Shown: positions 63,655 to 64,000 of the stretch, piece by piece
How the letters are laid out: each line of letters opens with the position of its first letter
Numbering within the stretch: the stretch's first letter is position 1
DNA from: Streptomyces flavofungini
GTDB lineage: Bacteria; Actinomycetota; Actinomycetes; Streptomycetales; Streptomycetaceae
Assembly: GCF_014650815.1 (NCBI RefSeq)
Contig: NZ_BMVR01000006.1
Span: 115,912-179,911 of the forward strand
Direction: 5' to 3'
DNA: 64,000 bases
Notes under the pieces: model-generated
What the model was told of the DNA's origin: nothing
Seen by the model: only the letters and a program-made list of their open reading frames with translations
Databases searched by the model: none
Position numbers and translations under genes: made by a program

Positions 63655-64000
63655 TCACGCCCCTATCCGGTACAGCGAGTGGGTCCAGGAGAAGGTGTTG
63701 TTGTTGACGTACCAGTCGTGGGACGCCCAGTTGTAGCGGTCGCTGGAGGGCCATGGGTCGCCCCAGTACACCCAGCTGCTGGCGGTGTCGTAGCCGTAGA
63801 TGACGTGCATGTGGCCGCCGCCGTTGGACCACTGGATGCGGGTCTCGATCGGCCGGTTCGCGTCGATCTCCGACTGCACGGTGGGGTAGCGCAGCCAGCC
63901 GGTGACGTACGAGCCGGAGTTGATGCCCGCCCACCGGAGGCCGGTCTGGACGTTGCCCAGGGTGGCCTGGTTGTTGGGGCACTCGGTGTTCTGGTTGCGG
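63655..64000 (-). CDS. Papain/C39-like cysteine protease domain protein, truncated by window edge
   Basis: The last 115 codons of a gene that starts beyond the right edge. The readable part includes NQNTECPNNQATLG, the WAGINSGSYVTGWL region, the catalytic His in SNGGGHMHVIYGYD and a GDPWPSSD motif that supplies the Asn/Asp position, as in papain-like C39 family proteases. The catalytic Cys would lie outside the window. It is upstream of and probably cotranscribed with the anchored protein at 63649. Confidence 0.8.
   Translation of the reverse strand, partial: RNQNTECPNNQATLGNVQTGLRWAGINSGSYVTGWLRYPTVQSEIDANRPIETRIQWSNGGGHMHVIYGYDTASSWVYWGDPWPSSDRYNWASHDWYVNNNTFSWTHSLYRIGA

Overview
The window reads as chromosomal DNA of a Streptomyces species. 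It is very GC-rich, with G/C-biased third codon positions, many GTG/TTG starts and purine-rich ribosome binding sites. It carries the developmental regulator whiA, a SufR-controlled suf operon and a tkt-tal-zwf-opcA-pgl cluster. Translated products of the core genes are close to those I know from Streptomyces coelicolor and S. avermitilis. About 56 protein genes can be supported, the last one cut by the right edge. I found no rRNA, tRNA, CRISPR array, insertion sequence or prophage.

Left part (1-23.7 kb) is the more accessory half. It holds two tandem membrane Ser/Thr kinases with PQQ-type propellers, a Tat-exported PhoX-like protein, and a small locus (6990-9201) that I do not recognise as a described system: a pair of palindromic operator-like repeats, a 78-aa protein that is a free copy of the N-terminal domain of the next gene, a cytoplasmic trypsin-fold protease, and a 148-aa four-cysteine protein. 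Then come a 502-aa protein of unknown function, a secreted EEP-family nuclease, an SRPBCC protein, a double-ABM protein, an SGNH hydrolase, a dapA-like gene, a SigE-type sigma factor with a membrane partner and a lipoprotein, dapD, an MFS exporter divergent from an HxlR-peroxiredoxin fusion, and a TetR-SMR efflux pair.

Middle part (23.7-38.7 kb) contains the Fe-S assembly operon sufR-sufB-sufD-ferredoxin-sufC-sufS-sufU-sufT on the minus strand. A CAAC-N6-GTTG box matching the known SufR operator overlaps the sufR start codon. It is followed by an AAC(3)-type acetyltransferase, an ABC exporter, heme A synthase (ctaA), an amidohydrolase with a TTA codon, a small unknown protein, a decayed-looking adenylation enzyme, and heme O synthase (ctaB). 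ctaA and ctaB together supply heme A for cytochrome aa3.

Right part (39-62.5 kb) is central carbon metabolism and cell-cycle housekeeping. The plus-strand pentose phosphate run tkt-tal-zwf-opcA-pgl is tightly packed. Minus-strand genes follow: pgi, an MFS transporter, an RbpA-family RNA polymerase binding protein, secG, tpiA-pgk-gap, a large secreted M14 carboxypeptidase, and the overlapping block uvrC-rapZ-yvcK-whiA. The window closes with a minus-strand pair: a truncated papain/C39-like secreted protease and a secreted, membrane-anchored protein of unknown function. Most transcription-unit ends carry strong GC-rich hairpins, listed individually.
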